Of a stretch of 64,000 bases of DNA, positions 19,250 through 27,656 are shown one piece after another. Each line of letters opens with the position of its first letter. The stretch's first letter is position 1. The DNA is taken from positions 157,290 to 221,289 of the forward strand of contig JAOARG010000035.1 in the NCBI GenBank assembly GCA_025210655.1, given 5' to 3'. The position numbers and the translations under genes were made by a program. The stretch is from Bacillota bacterium (GTDB lineage: Bacteria > Bacillota > Clostridia > Peptostreptococcales > Acidaminobacteraceae). Below the pieces are notes generated by a model that was not told the DNA's origin, ran no database searches, and worked only from the letters and a program-made list of their open reading frames with translations.

Positions 19250-19627
19250 ATGGCTGAAAACACGCACGTTGAAGAATTAGAATACGGCAATGTAAACATC
19301 TCAGATGATGTTATTGGCATAATTACAAATATAGCAGCAACTGAAGTAGAAGGAATACATGGATTATCAGGATCTTTTGCAGGTGAACTAGTAGAAATTT
19401 TCGGTAAGAAAAATTTTACTAAAGGTGTAAAAGTAGTTGTAGAAGATAATGAGGTAACTGTAGATCTAAATGTTATAGTTGACTATGGTGTGAAAATTCC
19501 AGAAGTAGCTTGGGAAGTACAAGAAAACGTGAAAAAGGCCATTGAAAATATGACAGGACTTGTTTCTAAAGAAATCAATGTTCATATAAATGGCATAAAT
19601 TTCAAGAGTGACAAGGATAAGGAGTAA
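19250..19627 (+). CDS. Asp23/Gls24 family envelope stress response protein
   Basis: Protein of 125 aa of the alkaline-shock (Asp23/DUF322, YqhY-like) family, with the diagnostic VNISDDVIGIITNIAATEVEGIHGLSG and a KGVKVVVEDNEVTVDLNVIVDYG core. The ATG at 19250 is chosen because GGAGG ends 8 nt upstream; an in-frame start at 19169 would place the promoter and RBS inside the coding region. Between efp and nusB, spore formers usually carry spoIIIAA-AH before this gene; here they are absent. Confidence 0.92.
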   Translation: MAENTHVEELEYGNVNISDDVIGIITNIAATEVEGIHGLSGSFAGELVEIFGKKNFTKGVKVVVEDNEVTVDLNVIVDYGVKIPEVAWEVQENVKKAIENMTGLVSKEINVHINGINFKSDKDKE

Positions 19628-19634
19628 TACAATT

Positions 19635-19670
19635 AGCCTAAAGTCGTTTCAGACCTTAGGCTTTAATTTT
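19635..19670 (+). terminator. Terminator or attenuator between asp23 and nusB
   Basis: An 11-bp stem with one mismatch (AGCCTAAAGTC / GACCTTAGGCT, 19635-19645 with 19652-19662) is followed by TTAATTTTGATTT. It probably lowers read-through into nusB. Confidence 0.6.
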
Positions 19671-19690
19671 GATTTATATTGGAGGATAAA

Positions 19691-20086
19691 ATGAGTAGAA
19701 GATTAGCCAGAGAGACAGCTATGCAATTCTTATATGAGATGGAAATCAACAGTGATTTATCTAAGGAGTACTACAACAAAAATTTAGTAATAAAGTTGAT
19801 AGATTCTAATGACACGGTATTTATTAATAATATTATTAATACTTATATTGACAACAAAGAAGAAGTAGATACCACTATAGAAAGCAATTTGAATAATTGG
19901 AAGCTTGATAGATTAAACAAGGTTGAACTTAGTATACTAAGACTTGCAGTTACAGAAATTAAGTATATTGAAGATATTCCAAATAAGGTTTCTATCAATG
20001 AAGCTGTCGAAATTTCTAAAAGGTTCTGTGATGATGAATCCTATGTTTTTATCAATGGTGTCTTAGGGGAAGTCCTAAATGGATAA
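19691..20086 (+). CDS. nusB: Transcription antitermination factor NusB
   Basis: All-helical RNA-binding protein of 131 aa that acts with NusE in rRNA antitermination. Signature segments SRRLARETAMQFLYEMEI, NNWKLDRLNKVELSILRLAVTEI and NKVSINEAVEISKRFCDDESYVFINGVLG are present. The ATG at 19691 is chosen because GGAGG lies 8 nt upstream; the in-frame TTG at 19679 overlaps that RBS. It overlaps the next gene by 8 nt. Confidence 0.96.
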   Translation: MSRRLARETAMQFLYEMEINSDLSKEYYNKNLVIKLIDSNDTVFINNIINTYIDNKEEVDTTIESNLNNWKLDRLNKVELSILRLAVTEIKYIEDIPNKVSINEAVEISKRFCDDESYVFINGVLGEVLNG

Positions 20087-21089
20087 AATGTATCTTGGTA
20101 TAGATACAAGTAATTATACCAGCTCAATAGCAGTTGTTGATAGTCATGGTAATATTGTATATAGGGAAGAAATTCTTCTAGATGTAAGAAATAATAATTG
20201 TGGCTTAAGGCAATCGGATGCATATTATCAGCATACCTTCAACTTACCTATGATGATTGAAAGTATGTCGGATAGAATTGAATTATCTGAAATAGCTTCC
20301 ATAGGTATTTCTGTCAAACCTAGACCTTATATTTCTTCTTATATGCCTGTTTTTATGGCTGCTTATAATACAGCATCAGTGATATCTTCACTACAAGGCA
20401 ATGATTTGAGATACTATACCCATCAAGATGGCCATTTTTTCGCAAGTATTATGGATAGTAATATTGAGTCATTTAGAGGATGTAATAATTTATGTATCCA
20501 CTTATCTGGTGGGACTACAGAATTTATAAAATATAGGATTGATGATAATAAAATAAGTAGTGAAATTTTACTAAGTTCACTGGATATAAGCTTTGGTCAG
20601 TTAATTGATAGAATAGGTGTTGCTAGTAAATTATCATTTCCCTGTGGTAAGGAAATGGATAGAATAAGTAGTGAGTGTAGAGAAGATGTAAAAACCTTCT
20701 TCAAACCCACAATTAGGAACAAAGGTATTAATATATCTGGTCTTGAAAATAAGTTTAAAAAGATGATAAAAGATGGAAATGATGTAAGTTTAGTTTATAA
20801 ATCAATATTTCATAATATATCAGAGGCTTTAGTTTATCTAATTCATGAGTTGCTTGAAAACTATGAATTTGAAAATATTGTTTTTGTAGGTGGTGTATCT
20901 TCGAATTCAGTAATCATGGAAAAGGTAGGATCCCACGATTTTGGAAAATCAAAAATAATATTCGGAAAAAAAGAAAATCTAAGGGACAATGCAGCAGGAA
21001 TCGCATATATGAATTATTTAGGAGTTGAGTATTGTGATACTAGATGGCAGAAAGATTTCAAAGAAAATTACAGAAGAAGTAAAGAGTAA
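20079..21089 (+). CDS. Kae1/TsaD-like paralogue
   Basis: ASKHA-fold protein of 336 aa related to TsaD/Kae1. It has LGIDTSNYTSSIAVVD at the N-terminus, a HQDGH metal-binding-like motif near residue 110, HLSGGTTEF near 137 and VFVGGVSSNSVI near 270. It is shorter and more divergent than true TsaD, which makes t6A in tRNA with TsaB and TsaE; neither partner is adjacent. In clostridial genomes such a paralogue recurs in the nusB-xseA region. The function is not known to me. The start could be ATG 20079 or ATG 20088; the 3' end overlaps folD by about 55 nt. Confidence 0.75.
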   Translation: MDKMYLGIDTSNYTSSIAVVDSHGNIVYREEILLDVRNNNCGLRQSDAYYQHTFNLPMMIESMSDRIELSEIASIGISVKPRPYISSYMPVFMAAYNTASVISSLQGNDLRYYTHQDGHFFASIMDSNIESFRGCNNLCIHLSGGTTEFIKYRIDDNKISSEILLSSLDISFGQLIDRIGVASKLSFPCGKEMDRISSECREDVKTFFKPTIRNKGINISGLENKFKKMIKDGNDVSLVYKSIFHNISEALVYLIHELLENYEFENIVFVGGVSSNSVIMEKVGSHDFGKSKIIFGKKENLRDNAAGIAYMNYLGVEYCDTRWQKDFKENYRRSKE

Positions 21090-21861
21090 AGTTGAATCAT
21101 TGGATAAAAAACCTGGCTTGGCTTTAATATATATTGGTAAAGACGAATCGTCAAAAGTATACTCTAAAATGATTGTTAAAAAAGCTAAATCTGTTGGATT
21201 TAATATTGAAACAGTTATTGAAGAAACAATGGATCAAGAAAGTATCCTTGACAAAATCGAGAGCTTTAATAAATCTGATTTAATACATGGTATTATTGTT
21301 CAGTTTCCACTACCAAAAGATATTGATGAAGAGAAGGTAAGAAATGCAATCGATTATAGAAAAGATGTAGATAGTGCCGGTGTTATAAATACAGGAAACT
21401 TATATCTTGGAAATGATGCATTTATACCATGTACACCGAAGGCAATGACAAGAATATTAGAAGAATATAATCTTGATAATGAAGGCTCTAAAGTAGTTAT
21501 TGTTGGTAGATCAAATGTTGTAGGTAAACCTCTATATGAGTGTCTAAATAGAAAGAATATGACAGTTACAATATGTCATTCAAGGACTAAAAACTTGAGA
21601 GAACACACATTGGATGCTGATATAGTATGTACAGCAGTAGGTAAAAGGAATATCATAAGTTCTGATGACGTGTCAAGAAATTGTGTTGTTATAGATGCAG
21701 GAATTAATGTTGAAGCTGATGGTATGTATGGTGACGTGGATTACGTAAGTTTGGAAAATCACGTGAGTTGGATTACACCTGTTCCTGGTGGAGTTGGTCC
21801 TGTTACTACAGCGATTTTACTTGAAAATACTTTGGAGGCTTATTATAAAAATGAGGCTTAA
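21034..21861 (+). CDS. folD: Methylenetetrahydrofolate dehydrogenase / cyclohydrolase FolD
   Basis: Bifunctional cytosolic enzyme of 275 aa interconverting 5,10-methylene-THF, methenyl-THF and 10-formyl-THF with NADP(H). Motifs: the YIGKDESSKVYSKMIVKKAKSVG region, the catalytic Lys region, HGIIVQFPLP, VVIVGRSNVVGKPL (cofactor loop) and TPVPGGVGPVT. GTG at 21034 is preferred because GGAG ends 9 nt upstream; the in-frame TTG at 21025 touches that RBS. It overlaps the preceding gene. Confidence 0.95.
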   Translation: MILDGRKISKKITEEVKSKVESLDKKPGLALIYIGKDESSKVYSKMIVKKAKSVGFNIETVIEETMDQESILDKIESFNKSDLIHGIIVQFPLPKDIDEEKVRNAIDYRKDVDSAGVINTGNLYLGNDAFIPCTPKAMTRILEEYNLDNEGSKVVIVGRSNVVGKPLYECLNRKNMTVTICHSRTKNLREHTLDADIVCTAVGKRNIISSDDVSRNCVVIDAGINVEADGMYGDVDYVSLENHVSWITPVPGGVGPVTTAILLENTLEAYYKNEA

Positions 21862-23074
21862 ATCATTTAGTGTAAGTCAAGTAAATAACTATATAAAAAG
21901 GATCATATCTTATGATCCCATTTTATCTAATATTACAGTTGAAGGAGAAATATCAAATTTTAAAAGACATTCAAGCGGCCATGCTTATTTCTCGATAAAG
22001 GATGATACATCAAAACTCAACTGTGTGATGTTTAGGTTAAACCTTGAAAAAATTACTTTCCCAATAGTTGATGGGATGAACGTTAGTATAAAAGGTAATA
22101 TAAATGTTTATGAGCGAGATGGTAAATATCAATTATATGCAGAAAAGATTAATCTTCTAGGTGAAGGTGAATTAAAAGAGAAGTTTGAAAAGCTTAAGAA
22201 AAAACTTGGAGATGAAGGACTCTTTGATCCTAATATAAAAAAAGAACTGCCTAAGTTTCCTAGCAAGATTGCAGTTATTACTTCACCTACAGGAGCAGCT
22301 GTAAAAGATGTTATCTCAGTTGCCAAAAGAAGAAATGATTCTATTGAAATCATCATTGCACCTGTAAGGATTCAAGGTGAATTTTCAAAAAAGGAAATTG
22401 TAAAAGCCATTGAAGATGTAAATAACTTAGAAAACATAGATTTGATTATTCTAAGTCGTGGTGGTGGTTCTATTGAAGAATTATGGGCATTTAATGAAGA
22501 AGTAGTTGCAAGAGCGATTTACGAAAGTGAAGTTCCTATTATATCTGGGGTTGGCCATGAGACCGATTTTACAATAAGCGATTTTGTTTCAGATTTTAGA
22601 GCTCCTACACCTTCAGCAGCTGCTGAAGTAGCAATTCCTCAAAAGAAACAGATAATTAATGAACTGGATTTTCTTATAAGTAGCATAAAACATAGCATCA
22701 ATAAAAAAGTTGAAATTCGGTGTTCAGAAATTGAAGGATTCAGCCCAGCTAGCTACAAAAATATTCTAAACTCAAAGATAAAAAATTATAATCGTGATAT
22801 AACATTAGAAATAAATAGGGCATCGGAGATTCTTGCTAATAATTTGACTAGATATGAGCTTGAACTTGATTATATATTCAACAATTTGAATAACTTAAAT
22901 CCACTTAATATTCTACAAAAGGGATATACTGTGGTTGAAAACTCCAAAGGTAGTGTTTTAACTTCTGGAATGGATTTAAAGAAAGATGATGAAATAGATA
23001 TCATTTTTTCGGATTCTATTGTAAAGGCTAGGGTTTTAGAAAGGAATGAAAACAGTGAGTTCAAAAAACTTTGA
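21851..23074 (+). CDS. xseA: Exodeoxyribonuclease VII large subunit
   Basis: Large subunit of 407 aa that degrades single-stranded DNA from both ends. An OB-fold domain (ITVEGEISNFKRHSSGHAYFSIKD) is followed by the catalytic region with SPTGAAVKDVISVAKRR, LSRGGGSIEELWAFN, SGVGHETDFTISDFVSD and RAPTPSAAAEVA. The C-terminal part is a long helix that binds XseB. ATG 21851 lies inside the folD end and gives the standard N-terminus MRLKSFSVSQVNNYI; the longer in-frame start at 21788 is not credible. Confidence 0.96.
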   Translation: MRLKSFSVSQVNNYIKRIISYDPILSNITVEGEISNFKRHSSGHAYFSIKDDTSKLNCVMFRLNLEKITFPIVDGMNVSIKGNINVYERDGKYQLYAEKINLLGEGELKEKFEKLKKKLGDEGLFDPNIKKELPKFPSKIAVITSPTGAAVKDVISVAKRRNDSIEIIIAPVRIQGEFSKKEIVKAIEDVNNLENIDLIILSRGGGSIEELWAFNEEVVARAIYESEVPIISGVGHETDFTISDFVSDFRAPTPSAAAEVAIPQKKQIINELDFLISSIKHSINKKVEIRCSEIEGFSPASYKNILNSKIKNYNRDITLEINRASEILANNLTRYELELDYIFNNLNNLNPLNILQKGYTVVENSKGSVLTSGMDLKKDDEIDIIFSDSIVKARVLERNENSEFKKL

Positions 23075-23276
23075 AAAAGATTACGAGAAACTTAAAGCTA
23101 TTGTAAAAGAAATGGAAAAGGAAGATGTTAGCCTGGATCAGTCCTTAAAAAATTTTGAGCAAGCAACAAAACTTTACAAAGACTGTAGAGACTACTTAGT
23201 AAGTACTAAGAAAAAAATAAAGATACTAAATGACGGTATAGAAGATATATTTGAAAAAGATTCATTGGAGGATTAA
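23046..23276 (+). CDS. xseB: Exodeoxyribonuclease VII small subunit
   Basis: Small helical subunit of 76 aa with FEKDYEKLKAIVKEMEKEDVSLDQSLKNFEQATKLYKDC, the XseB core. It overlaps xseA by 29 nt. GTG at 23055 is an alternative start: AAGGA at 23041-23045 abuts ATG 23046 but sits 9 nt before GTG 23055, so the true protein may be 73 aa. Confidence 0.93.
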   Translation: MKTVSSKNFEKDYEKLKAIVKEMEKEDVSLDQSLKNFEQATKLYKDCRDYLVSTKKKIKILNDGIEDIFEKDSLED

Positions 23277-23278
23277 AT

Positions 23279-24160
23279 ATGTTTCAAAATTATTATAATA
23301 AATCTAAGGAAACAATTGATAATCACATTCAAACTATGATTAATCCATCAAATGATTTCGAAAAAGTTATCGTTGAAGCTATGAACTATAGCTACTTGTC
23401 TGGTGGAAAAAGACTTAGACCTGTAATGACTTTAGAGGCTTTTAAACTTTTCAATGACAATATTGATAAAAACATCTTAGATTTTGCGTCGGCTATAGAA
23501 ATGATTCACTGCTATTCACTTATACATGATGATCTTCCAGCAATGGATAATGATGACTTAAGAAGGGGAAGGGCAACTAATCATATAAAATTTGACGAAG
23601 CAACTGCAATACTTGCAGGAGATGGACTACTTAACTATGCAAGTGAAACGATTTTTAAAACTGTAATAAATAGTGGATATAAGAAAGAATACGTTGATGC
23701 GGGCTATCTATTAATGGAGTCATCTGGTTATCAAGGGATGATATCCGGTCAAGTAATAGACATTACAACAGAAGACAGACAAATATCAAAAGAAGAATTG
23801 GAATATATACACAATAATAAAACATCAAAATTAATAAAAGCTTCATTACTTTGTGGTACAATTATAGGACAGGGATATGAATATAACGAAATCATTAATT
23901 CATATGGAGAGAAAATTGGTTTAGCTTTCCAGATCATTGATGATATTCTTGATATAGAAAGTACAAAAGAAGTACTTGGTAAATCTACTGGTAAGGATGA
24001 GGACTCAAACAAAAATACATTTCCAAAACTTTATGGACTTGCTGAATCAAAAATCATAGCAAGAGAACTTATCGAGTCAAGTAAGACAGCAATAAAAGAC
24101 ATTGATAAAAATGGCTTTTTTACAGGTTTAGCGGATTATATTATTAATAGGAAATATTAA
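23279..24160 (+). CDS. ispA: Polyprenyl (farnesyl/geranyl) diphosphate synthase
   Basis: Short-chain trans-prenyltransferase of 293 aa that condenses IPP with DMAPP to make FPP. The first aspartate motif is in HCYSLIHDDLPAMDNDDLRRG and the second in FQIIDDILDIES. Spacing is like bacterial IspA. It sits 2 nt after xseB and in the same operon as dxs, which supplies the precursor pathway. Confidence 0.94.
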   Translation: MFQNYYNKSKETIDNHIQTMINPSNDFEKVIVEAMNYSYLSGGKRLRPVMTLEAFKLFNDNIDKNILDFASAIEMIHCYSLIHDDLPAMDNDDLRRGRATNHIKFDEATAILAGDGLLNYASETIFKTVINSGYKKEYVDAGYLLMESSGYQGMISGQVIDITTEDRQISKEELEYIHNNKTSKLIKASLLCGTIIGQGYEYNEIINSYGEKIGLAFQIIDDILDIESTKEVLGKSTGKDEDSNKNTFPKLYGLAESKIIARELIESSKTAIKDIDKNGFFTGLADYIINRKY

Positions 24161-24173
24161 GAGGTGTTATAGA

Positions 24174-24617
24174 GTGACATATTTTACTGAACTATTTGAC
24201 AATAAGATATTCGTGGTGGCATTTGTAGCTTGGTTTATGGCACAGCTAATTAAGGTTGTTCTTACTTTGCTAGTCACGAAAAAGTTTGATTTAAATAGGT
24301 TTGTAGGTTCTGGTGGAATGCCTAGTTCACATACATCTTTTGTCATGGGCTTATCAACTGCTATTGGATTAGAGTATGGGTGGAATTCAAATATTTATGC
24401 ATTTGCCTTAACCTTTGCTTTAATAGTTATGTACGATGCATCAGGTGTAAGAAGATCCGTAGGTAAACAGGCAACAATACTAAATACTATAATTGAAGAT
24501 TTATATAAACATAAACACGTTGGTGAGAGTAAGTTAAAAGAACTTGTAGGCCATACACCATTTGAAGTTATAGTAGGTGCTGTTTTGGGTATTTTCATAG
24601 CAAATATGATGATATAA
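24174..24617 (+). CDS. Divergent PAP2-family (DUF212) membrane protein
   Basis: Membrane protein of 147 aa. It has GGMPSSHTSFVMGLSTAIGLEYG and MYDASGVRRSVGKQA, hallmarks of the divergent PAP2/YuiD (DUF212) family, and about four hydrophobic segments. The biochemical role is uncertain; relatives resemble lipid phosphatases. The start is GTG at 24174. OLE-bearing operons of this type commonly have such genes near ispA. Confidence 0.85.
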   Translation: MTYFTELFDNKIFVVAFVAWFMAQLIKVVLTLLVTKKFDLNRFVGSGGMPSSHTSFVMGLSTAIGLEYGWNSNIYAFALTFALIVMYDASGVRRSVGKQATILNTIIEDLYKHKHVGESKLKELVGHTPFEVIVGAVLGIFIANMMI

Positions 24618-24631
24618 ATTATGATTGTTTT

Positions 24632-25142
24632 GGTGGCGCAGTATCCTAGTCAGAAATCATAACTCTGAAGGCGGGGCTAAAAATCCGTCAAAGGGCACAT
24701 CGATGAAGTTCCTGGTTAGGGCTTTTAACGCCCAGTTAAGGGTCTTTTCTGGGAGTAAGGAAACGGGGCGCTCTACAATGGCATGTAGATAACGACCCTT
24801 TATCCGTGGAGACTTGCTTATGCAAGATAAAACCTGCACTCTGGGATAACTAGATGTAGCGTAGCCTGCCTTGAGTGGTTTTGGTAGACGATATATAATT
24901 TTTCTAAACCCTAACTGCAAAAGAGGCTAAGAATTATGAAATCTGTTGAGGAAATCTCCTAGGCTGTTCGAATAGAGGCAATTTAAGGATTGTAGTGTGG
25001 ACTAAGTGGTGATTCAGTTTTAGAAATGGTGACATTCTAAATAGACATTTAAATGGAAACGGCTGAACTGGCGACAGTACAGTATGTCTATGGGAAATCC
25101 TACTGAACCTAAGCCGCAAATTTTACTTATATTGCTGCCACC
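24632..25142 (+). ncRNA. ole: OLE RNA (ornate, large, extremophilic RNA)
   Basis: About 510 nt of non-coding, comparatively GC-rich and strongly structured sequence between the DUF212 gene and oapA, the known location of OLE RNA within isoprenoid/repair operons. The ends pair: GGTGGC (24632-24637) with GCCACC (25137-25142). Internal helices include 24719-24722 with 24730-24733, 24738-24744 with 24794-24800, 24772-24777 with 24784-24789, and 24813-24817 with 24822-24826. OLE RNA is known to bind OapA at the membrane and to affect tolerance of ethanol, cold and magnesium imbalance in Bacillus halodurans. Identification rests on position, size, structure and the adjacent oapA; an Rfam covariance search was not possible. 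Confidence 0.88.
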
Positions 25143-25166
25143 TTAATATATAAAGTAGGAAAAAAT

Positions 25167-25736
25167 ATGAAGAAGAAGACTAAAAACAATTCTAATAAAA
25201 AATATAGGTGGATAATAAATGTAAGTATATCAACATTTATTATCGCTATATTAATGAGCGTTATTTCAGAGTTTTTAATGAGAAATTTAAAAACTTTTTT
25301 GACGTTTTTTGTTTTAATTCTAATAGTACTAGTGGGGATAATATTTGATACTATTGGTATTGCTGTTACATCAGCTGATATAAAACATTTTAATGCAATG
25401 GCATCTAGAAAGATCAAAGGTGCAAAATACGGAGTTAAGCTAGTAAGTAATGCTGGACAAGTGTCCAATTTTTGCAATGACGTAATTGGAGATATTGCTG
25501 GGATAGTCAGTGGTTCTGCTATTGCAGTTATTGTACTCAGGTTAAGTACAGGACAAACAGATAAACTAACATTTTTACTAAATATAATTTTAAGTGCAGT
25601 TATAGCTGCAATAACGGTTGGTGGAAAGGCTATAGGAAAGGAAATTGCTATTTCAAAATCAACTGATATTGTACATAAAGTAGGCATTATACTTGAGAAA
25701 ATTGAAAACAAAACTGGTATAAAGGTTATAAAATAA
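25167..25736 (+). CDS. oapA: OLE-associated membrane protein OapA
   Basis: Membrane protein of 189 aa with four hydrophobic segments: about 14-38, 43-70, 107-130 and 138-158. It has a basic N-terminus and a central conserved stretch (ADIKHFNAMASRKIKGAK followed by SNAGQVSNFCNDVIGDIAGIVSG) that fits OapA. OapA forms the membrane-bound OLE ribonucleoprotein. It starts 24 nt after the RNA's 3' closing stem with no terminator between, so it should be on the same transcript. The TSADIKHFNAMA segment also resembles the DUF21/CNNM transporter core. Confidence 0.88.
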   Translation: MKKKTKNNSNKKYRWIINVSISTFIIAILMSVISEFLMRNLKTFLTFFVLILIVLVGIIFDTIGIAVTSADIKHFNAMASRKIKGAKYGVKLVSNAGQVSNFCNDVIGDIAGIVSGSAIAVIVLRLSTGQTDKLTFLLNIILSAVIAAITVGGKAIGKEIAISKSTDIVHKVGIILEKIENKTGIKVIK

Positions 25737-25776
25737 ATGTATAAGCATAGTATGCTGAACTTAGAAAGGTGATATA

Positions 25777-27639
25777 ATGTATAGAATTCTACAGGACGTA
25801 AATAGTCCTAAAGATATTAAAAATCTAAGTAATGATAAACTAGATTTATTGGCTAATGATATAAGAAAATTTTTAATAGATAACATTTCAAAGACAGGTG
25901 GTCATTTTGCATCCAATCTCGGTGTAGTTGAACTTACTATAGCCCTTCACAGGGTTTTTGATTCCCCAAAGGATAAACTAATTTGGGATGTAGGACATCA
26001 AGGTTATGTTCATAAGATATTGACAGGGAGAAAAGATAAATTTACTTCCCTTAGACAAATTGATGGACTAAGTGGTTTTCTTAAATCCTCTGAATCAGAG
26101 CATGATGTTTTCAATGCTGGACATAGTTCAACATCGATCTCAGCTGGTCTAGGTATGGTAATTAGTAGAGAGCTAAATCAAGAAGACAACAATGTTGTAT
26201 CTATAATAGGTGATGGTGCATTAACTGGAGGTATGGCTCTAGAAGCCTTGAACCATGCTGGTAGTTTAGGTAAAAAATTCATTGTAATACTTAATGACAA
26301 CAATATGTCTATTTCACAGAATGTAGGCTCCTTATCTAAAGTTTTAACAAAATTAAGAAGCGATCCAGCTTATTTTAGATTAAAAGAAGATGTAGAAAAA
26401 GTATTAAATAAAGTGCCTTGTGTTGGTAAAGAAGCAGTTAAGGCCATTCAGAAAGTAAAAACAGGATTGAAGCATACACTGATACGTACAGGCATATTTG
26501 AAGAAATGGGTTTTAACTATTTAGGACCTGTTGACGGTCATGATATACAGGGATTAACTGAAATCCTTAGCACTGCAAGAGATATGAATGATCCAGTACT
26601 TATACACGTGATTACGAAAAAGGGAAATGGATATAAAAGTGCAGAGCTTGATCCAGGAACTTATCATGGGGTAAGTTGTTTTTCTCCAGATAAAGGTATT
26701 TGTAAGAGCGATAAGATTACCTATAGTAAGGTGTTTGGTAATAAATTAATACAAATGGCTGAGAACGATAAGGATATAGTTGCAATATCTGCCGCTATGC
26801 CTTCAGGAACAGGCTTAACAGAATTCTCCAACAAGTACAAAGATAGATTTTTTGATGTAGGAATAGCTGAACAACATGGAGCAACTTTTGCTGCTGGACT
26901 TGCTAAAGAGGGAAAGAAGCCTTATTTTGCAGTATACTCTACCTTTATGCAAAGAGCCTATGATCAAATACTTCATGATATTTGTTTACAAGAACTATCT
27001 GTTAAACTGTGTTTAGATAGAGCTGGTATTGTTGGTAACGATGGTGAAACACATCATGGAATATATGACATTTCCTATCTATCTACAATGCCAAATATGA
27101 CTTTATTGGCACCAATGGATGGAATAGAACTTGAAGGAGCACTTGAATACGTTAATAATTTCAATGGTCCTATCGCTATCAGGTATCCAAGGGGAGAAGT
27201 TAAAAATGTTGAAAGAGAATCAATTGATTTAACTTATACTACAGACCCTGAAAAATTTGGTGAAGGAAATGATTTTCTTATAGTAGCTGTAGGTAATATG
27301 GTTATTAGAGGATTAGAAATAGTAGAAAGCTTAAAAGAAAGAAACATTAACGGTTCTGTTATAAATCCAAAGCTTGCTTACCCAATAAAAAACGACAAAT
27401 TGTTTGAAATGATAAATAGCTATGACAATGTTTATACTCTAGAGGATAATATAATAACTGGTGGTTTTGGTAGCAATTTATTAATGGAATGTACAGGAAA
27501 AAATATGAAGTTTAATAAATTCAATATTTTTGCTTTCCCCAATATACAAATAGTACATGGAGATGTGACTAGTTTGTATAAGAAATATGGTTTAGATACA
27601 AAGAGCCTAGTAGAAAAAATATTTGAAGATTTTAAATAG
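25777..27639 (+). CDS. dxs: 1-deoxy-D-xylulose-5-phosphate synthase
   Basis: ThDP-dependent enzyme of 620 aa that condenses pyruvate with glyceraldehyde-3-phosphate, the first step of the MEP pathway. The N-terminal domain has DVGHQGYVHKILTGR and the ThDP motif GDGALTGGMALEALNHAG...ILNDNNMSIS. The pyrimidine-binding domain has FFDVGIAEQHGATFAAGLA. Full length. It probably depends on the upstream ispA/OLE transcript. Confidence 0.97.
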   Translation: MYRILQDVNSPKDIKNLSNDKLDLLANDIRKFLIDNISKTGGHFASNLGVVELTIALHRVFDSPKDKLIWDVGHQGYVHKILTGRKDKFTSLRQIDGLSGFLKSSESEHDVFNAGHSSTSISAGLGMVISRELNQEDNNVVSIIGDGALTGGMALEALNHAGSLGKKFIVILNDNNMSISQNVGSLSKVLTKLRSDPAYFRLKEDVEKVLNKVPCVGKEAVKAIQKVKTGLKHTLIRTGIFEEMGFNYLGPVDGHDIQGLTEILSTARDMNDPVLIHVITKKGNGYKSAELDPGTYHGVSCFSPDKGICKSDKITYSKVFGNKLIQMAENDKDIVAISAAMPSGTGLTEFSNKYKDRFFDVGIAEQHGATFAAGLAKEGKKPYFAVYSTFMQRAYDQILHDICLQELSVKLCLDRAGIVGNDGETHHGIYDISYLSTMPNMTLLAPMDGIELEGALEYVNNFNGPIAIRYPRGEVKNVERESIDLTYTTDPEKFGEGNDFLIVAVGNMVIRGLEIVESLKERNINGSVINPKLAYPIKNDKLFEMINSYDNVYTLEDNIITGGFGSNLLMECTGKNMKFNKFNIFAFPNIQIVHGDVTSLYKKYGLDTKSLVEKIFEDFK

Positions 27640-27656
27640 AAGAATAGAGGGATATT

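Noticed and set aside
24657..25119. Small minus-strand ORFs in the DUF212-oapA gap
   Set aside because: They lie wholly within the structured OLE RNA, lack good RBSs and have no recognisable product.
25127..25711. 194-aa minus-strand ORF opposite oapA
   Set aside because: It is a frame shadow of oapA; the plus-strand protein has clear membrane segments, an RBS and family motifs.
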